Assembly (NCBI GenBank): GCA_002633025.1
Contig: NMRB01001411.1
Span: 112,000-175,999, forward strand
DNA length: 64,000 bases
Direction: 5' to 3'
Origin: Notospermus geniculatus
Taxonomy: Eukaryota; Nemertea; Pilidiophora; Heteronemertea; Lineidae
The stretch's first letter is position 1. Each line of letters starts with the position of its first letter. This document shows positions 59,833-64,000 of the stretch, one piece after another. The translations under genes and the position numbers were made by a program. The notes below the pieces were generated by a model, which saw nothing but the letters and a program-made list of their open reading frames with translations, had not been told where the DNA came from and ran no database searches.

Positions 59833-61009
59833 GGATCAAAATTTGAAAACGTACATGTGATGCACACCTCTTGGAAAACCCTGTCATCAAGAGGTCCACG
59901 AATGAAATCTTCCTGTGCCCCTCTCACACAACTGCGATACACCATCACTGTCAGTTCAAGCATCTTAGATGTAGTTCGAGGATTGAAAACCAGGGCGCTC
60001 GGCATCGACACACGAGAGGTATGACGTTCTGCTGGGGAGGCTGGAATGGAAACAAGACTTTGTCAATAAAATATGAAGGGGCTGTAGAACAAAATCTTTT
60101 CATCTAAGGTTTATCATCAGTAGGAATTTGATATTTCAGAAATTCACAGGTGGCCAAATCGTTCTGTCAATACGCTCCTCCAATATTGTGAGAAAGTTTC
60201 GAACTCACCATTCTGTCTCTGCAGATCCTTGTTCCGTCATTACCACTATGGGTGAGAAGATGCACGTTCCGTCAGTGCAGCCAGACATGGGTGAGGAGAA
60301 ATTCTGTCTCTGCAGCCAGACATGAGTGATAATATATTTTGTCCGTGCCATCTCTGAATCCATGGGTGTGAATATTATGTTCCTTCTCGGCAGTCACCCA
60401 TGGCTTAGAAGATGCACGTTCCGTCTATGCAGCCAGACATGGCAGAAGACGGAACGTCTATGCAGCAGCAATGGTGATTAGATGCATGTTCTCTGCCCCC
60501 AGACATGGGTCAGAAGATGTTCTGTCTCTGCAGCCACACCTTGTGTGAGTAGATGCACGTTCCGTCACAGCCAGACATGGGTCAGAACCTTCATGACCGT
60601 TTCCACAACCAGCTATGGATGAAAAAGTGTTCGTTCTGTCTCTGACTCTGACAGAAGAGTGAGAGAATATCGATGTCTCTGCATCCAGATGTGGATGAGA
60701 AAAGGGAACGTCCCTGGACCCTGCAGCCGTAGGTGGATAGATGCACGCTATGTCTCTACAGCTGGCCATGGATTGGATGAAAAGATGCCATGAGACGCCC
60801 AAGATACATGTACATGTATTTAATAAAGACTGAGCACTCTTGTTGACAACATTTTCCCGCTGAGCAGGAGAAAACCTAAAGGAGTTTGAAGCTGATCTCA
60901 TTTCTCACTTCCAACGTACATGTATGTCTGAAAGTAGAAGATATATAAAAAATAAAGATACATGTATATGTATTCACAGATGTCATTCATAAACGCTTGA
61001 TCATCATAA
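59833..61009. repeat. Long interspersing unit, copy 2
   Basis: The same unit as at 54213 but longer, including gagagaatatcgatgtctct and cgctgagcaggagaaaacc. It ends in cttgatcatcataattacg instead of the copy 1 end. Confidence 0.9.
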
Positions 61010-61210
61010 TTACGATCCTGTATCATCAAACATGACAGGTCTGTCCATCTCGGCATCATTAAACCAATGTGGGGACTATGATCCTGTATCACCAAACATG
61101 ACAAGCCTGTTCATCCTGGCCTCATGAAACCAGGGTGGGGACTACATGTATGATCCAGTATCACAAAACATGACAAGCCTGTCCATCCTGACCTCATGAA
61201 ACCAATGTGG
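61010..61210. repeat. 66-bp satellite, block 3 (three units)
   Basis: Three units with tgacaggtctgtccatctcg in the first. The same three-unit block recurs at 62284-62476. Confidence 0.9.
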
Positions 61211-62283
61211 GAACAAAATTTGAAAAACTTACATGTGGTGCACCTCTTGGGAAAACTTCGTCATCAAGAGGGCCACGAATGAAATCTTCCAGTGCCACAC
61301 ACGAGAGGTATGACGTTCTGCTGGGGAGGCTGGAATGGAAACAAGACTTTGTCAATAAAATATGAAGGGGCTGTAGAAAAAAATTATTTTCATCTAAGAT
61401 TTATCATCAGTAGGAATTTGATATTTCAGAAATTCTCAGGTGGCCAAATCGTTCTGTCAATACACTCCTCCAATATTGTGAGAAAGTTTCGAACTCACCA
61501 TTCTGTCTCTGCAGATCCTTGTTCCGTCATTACCACTATGGATGAGAAGATGCACGTTCCGTCAGTGCAGCCAGACATGGGTGAGGAGAAATTCTGTCTC
61601 TGCAGCCAGACATGAGTGATAATATAATATGTCCGTTTCATCTCTGAATCCATGGGTGTGAATATTATGTTCCTTCTCGGCAGTCACCCATGGCTGAGAA
61701 AATGCACGTTCCGTCTATGCAGCCAGACATGGCAGAAGACGGAACGTCTATGCAGCAATGGTGATTAGATGCATGTTCTCTGCCCCCAGACATGGGTCAG
61801 AAGATGTTCTGTCTCTGTAGCCACACCATATGTGAGTAGATGCACGTTCCGTCACAGCCAGACATGGGTCAGAAGCTTCATGACCATCTCCACAACCAGC
61901 TATGGATGAAAAAGTGTTCGTTCCGTCTCAGACTCTGACAGAAGAGTGAGAGAATATCGATGTCTCTGCATCCAGATATGGGTGAGAAAAGGGAACGTCC
62001 CTGCAGCCGTAGGTGGATAGATGCACGTTATGTCTCTACAGCTGGCCATGGATGGGATGAAAAGATGCCATGAGACGCCCAAGATACATGTATTTAATGG
62101 AGACTGAGCACTCTTGTTGACAACATTTTCCCGCTGAGCAGGAGAAAACCTAAAGGAGTTTGAAGCTGATCTCATTTCTCACTTCCAACGTACATGTATG
62201 TCTGAAAGTAGAAGATATATAAAAAATAAAGATACATGTATATGTATTCACAGATGTCATTGATAAACGCTTGTTCATCATAA
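61211..62283. repeat. Long interspersing unit, copy 3
   Basis: Near-identical to copy 2 over most of its length but lacking the aagcatcttagatgtagttc segment near its start. Copies 2 and 3 with their satellite blocks form a ~1.3 kb tandem repeat. Confidence 0.9.
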
Positions 62284-62476
62284 TTACGATCCTGTATCAT
62301 CAAACATGACAGGTCTGTCCATCTCGGCATCATTAAACCAATGTGGGGACTATGATCCTGTATCACCAAACATGACAAGCCTGTTCATCCTGGCCTCATG
62401 AAACCAAGGTGGGGACTATGATCCAGTATCACAAAACATGACAAGCCTGTCCATCCTGACCTCATGAAACCAAGGT
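62284..62476. repeat. 66-bp satellite, block 4 (three units)
   Basis: Repeats block 3 almost base for base. Confidence 0.9.
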
Positions 62477-63697
62477 GGAATCAAAATTTGAAAAACTTAC
62501 ATGTGATGCACCTCTTGGGAAAACTACGTCTTCAAGAGGTCCACGAATGAAATCTTCCAGTGCCACACACGAGAGGTATGACGTTCTGCTGGGGAGGCTG
62601 GAATGGAAACAAGACTTCGTCAATAAAATATGAAGGGGCTGTAGAACAAAATCTTTTCATCTAAGGTTTATCATCAGTAGGAATTTGATATTTCAGAAAT
62701 TCTCAGGGGGCCAAATCGTTCTATCAGTAGGCTCCTCCAATATTGTGAGAAAGTTTCGAACTCACCATTCTGTCTCTGCAGATCCTTGTTCCGTCATTAC
62801 CACTATGGATGAGAATATGCACGTTCCGTCACTCAGTGCAGCCAGACATGGGTGAGGAGAAATTCTGTCTCTGCAGCCAGACATGAGTGATAATATGTCC
62901 GTTTCATCTCTGCAGTCGCTCGCTTATCTATTTCTGATATTATGTTCCTTCTCGGTGGTCACCCATGGCTTAGAAAATGCACATTCCGCCTATGGTAAGA
63001 AGACGGAACGTCTCTGCAGCCATGGCGATTAGATGCATGTCCTCTGTCTGCCCCCAGACATAGTTCACAAGATGTTCTGTCTCTGCAGCCACGCCTTGTG
63101 TGAGAAGATGCACGTCCCGTCTCAGCGAGACATGGGTCAGAACCTTCATGATCCGTCTCCACAACCAGCTATGGATGAAAAAGTGTTTGTTCCGTCTCAG
63201 ACTCTGACAGACGAGTGAGAGAATATCGATGTCTCTGCACCCAGATATGGATCAGAAAAGGGAACGTCCCTGCAGCTGTAGGTTGATACATGTAGATGCA
63301 CGTTATGTCTCTACAGCTCGCCATGGATGGGATGAGAAGATGTCATGAGACGCCCAAGTATTCAGTGGAGACTGAGCAAATCTTGTTGACATCATTTTCT
63401 CGCTGAGCAGAAGAAAACCAAAAGGAGTTGATCTCATTTCTCACTTCCAAAGAACGTCTGAAAGTAGAAGATAAATCAAAAATAAATACATGTATATATG
63501 TATTCACAGATGTCATTAATAAACCTTTGATCATGAAAACGTCAAATTAGTAATACTAAAACACTGCTATGCAGGTGCCGCTTACGGCCAGTCTTTCAAA
63601 ACCAATGGGGACGATACAGAAGAGGGTGTTTAAATTTCTCCAGGGTACATCGCCAGGCTAATCACACATGATTCTACTCTGCAGTAGGCCTAATCAT
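62477..63697. repeat. Long interspersing unit, copy 4
   Basis: Starts as copies 2-3, but its end (ctaatcacacatgattctac; tgcagtaggcctaatcatct) matches copy 1, so it is a mosaic of the two types. Confidence 0.88.
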
Positions 63698-64000
63698 CTG
63701 ACAAGCCTGTCCATCCTGACCTCATGAAACTAATGTGGGGACAACGATCTTCTATCACCAAACATGACAAGCCTGTCCACCTTGACTTCATGGAACTAAT
63801 GGAGGGGACTATCATCCTAAATCACCACAAGCATGGCAAGCCTGTCATCCTGACCTCGTGGAACTAATGGAGGGGACTATGATCCTAAATCACCACAAAC
63901 ATGACAAGCCTGTCCATCCTGACCTCAAGGAACTATGGAGGGGACTATGATCCTAAATCACCACAAACATGGCAAGCCTGTCCATCCTGACCTCATGGAA
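63698..64000. repeat. 66-bp satellite array, block 5 (runs off window)
   Basis: Units of the ctaaatcaccacaaacatga variant, as in block 1, continue to the window edge. Confidence 0.93.

Overview
The window is eukaryotic. It has multi-exon genes with GT..AG introns, long interspersed and tandem repeats, and scaffold gaps. The two recognisable genes are animal genes. The abundance of short words such as TAGGCCTA, ACATGTA and ACCGGTA, together with many small inverted-repeat transposons, suggests a marine invertebrate (echinoderm, hemichordate, cephalochordate or lophotrochozoan). I cannot fix the species from sequence alone.

Region 1-2835 is intron or upstream sequence. It holds a duplicated ~430 bp block, a palindrome and a single-N join. 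Region 2836-31224 (+) is the phosphorylase kinase regulatory alpha subunit gene (PHKA type). I place 27 coding exons plus one alternative exon; the first coding exon (about 26 codons in vertebrates) is not in the window. The reading frame closes across every junction and ends in a CaaX-like CVLS tail. The most notable feature is a pair of homologous exons, 12A (11117-11261) and 12B (12921-13080). They have the same phases and a length remainder that forbids using both or neither, which is the signature of mutually exclusive splicing.

Region 31225-36886 is intergenic and full of fold-back and TTAA-flanked elements. Region 36887-44704 (+) is a NUP58-type FG nucleoporin of the central transport channel: FG exons, a helical middle part, more FG exons and a basic C-terminus. 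The exon for much of the conserved helical segment is not found. A 20-nt candidate microexon in its place would exactly restore the frame.

Region 44705-51400 is non-coding with several minisatellites. From about 51.4 kb to the end the sequence is a large degenerate 66-bp satellite interrupted by four copies of a 0.9-1.4 kb unit.

Mobile DNA is almost entirely small non-autonomous elements. There are TTAA-flanked (piggyBac-like), TA-flanked (Tc1/mariner-like), CAGGG-ended (hAT-like) and TGTGACC-ended families, plus a set of palindromes sharing GGGCC(C)RTAT ends. No transposase or reverse transcriptase gene is visible. The two genes are unrelated in function (glycogen metabolism signalling; nuclear transport) and only share orientation.
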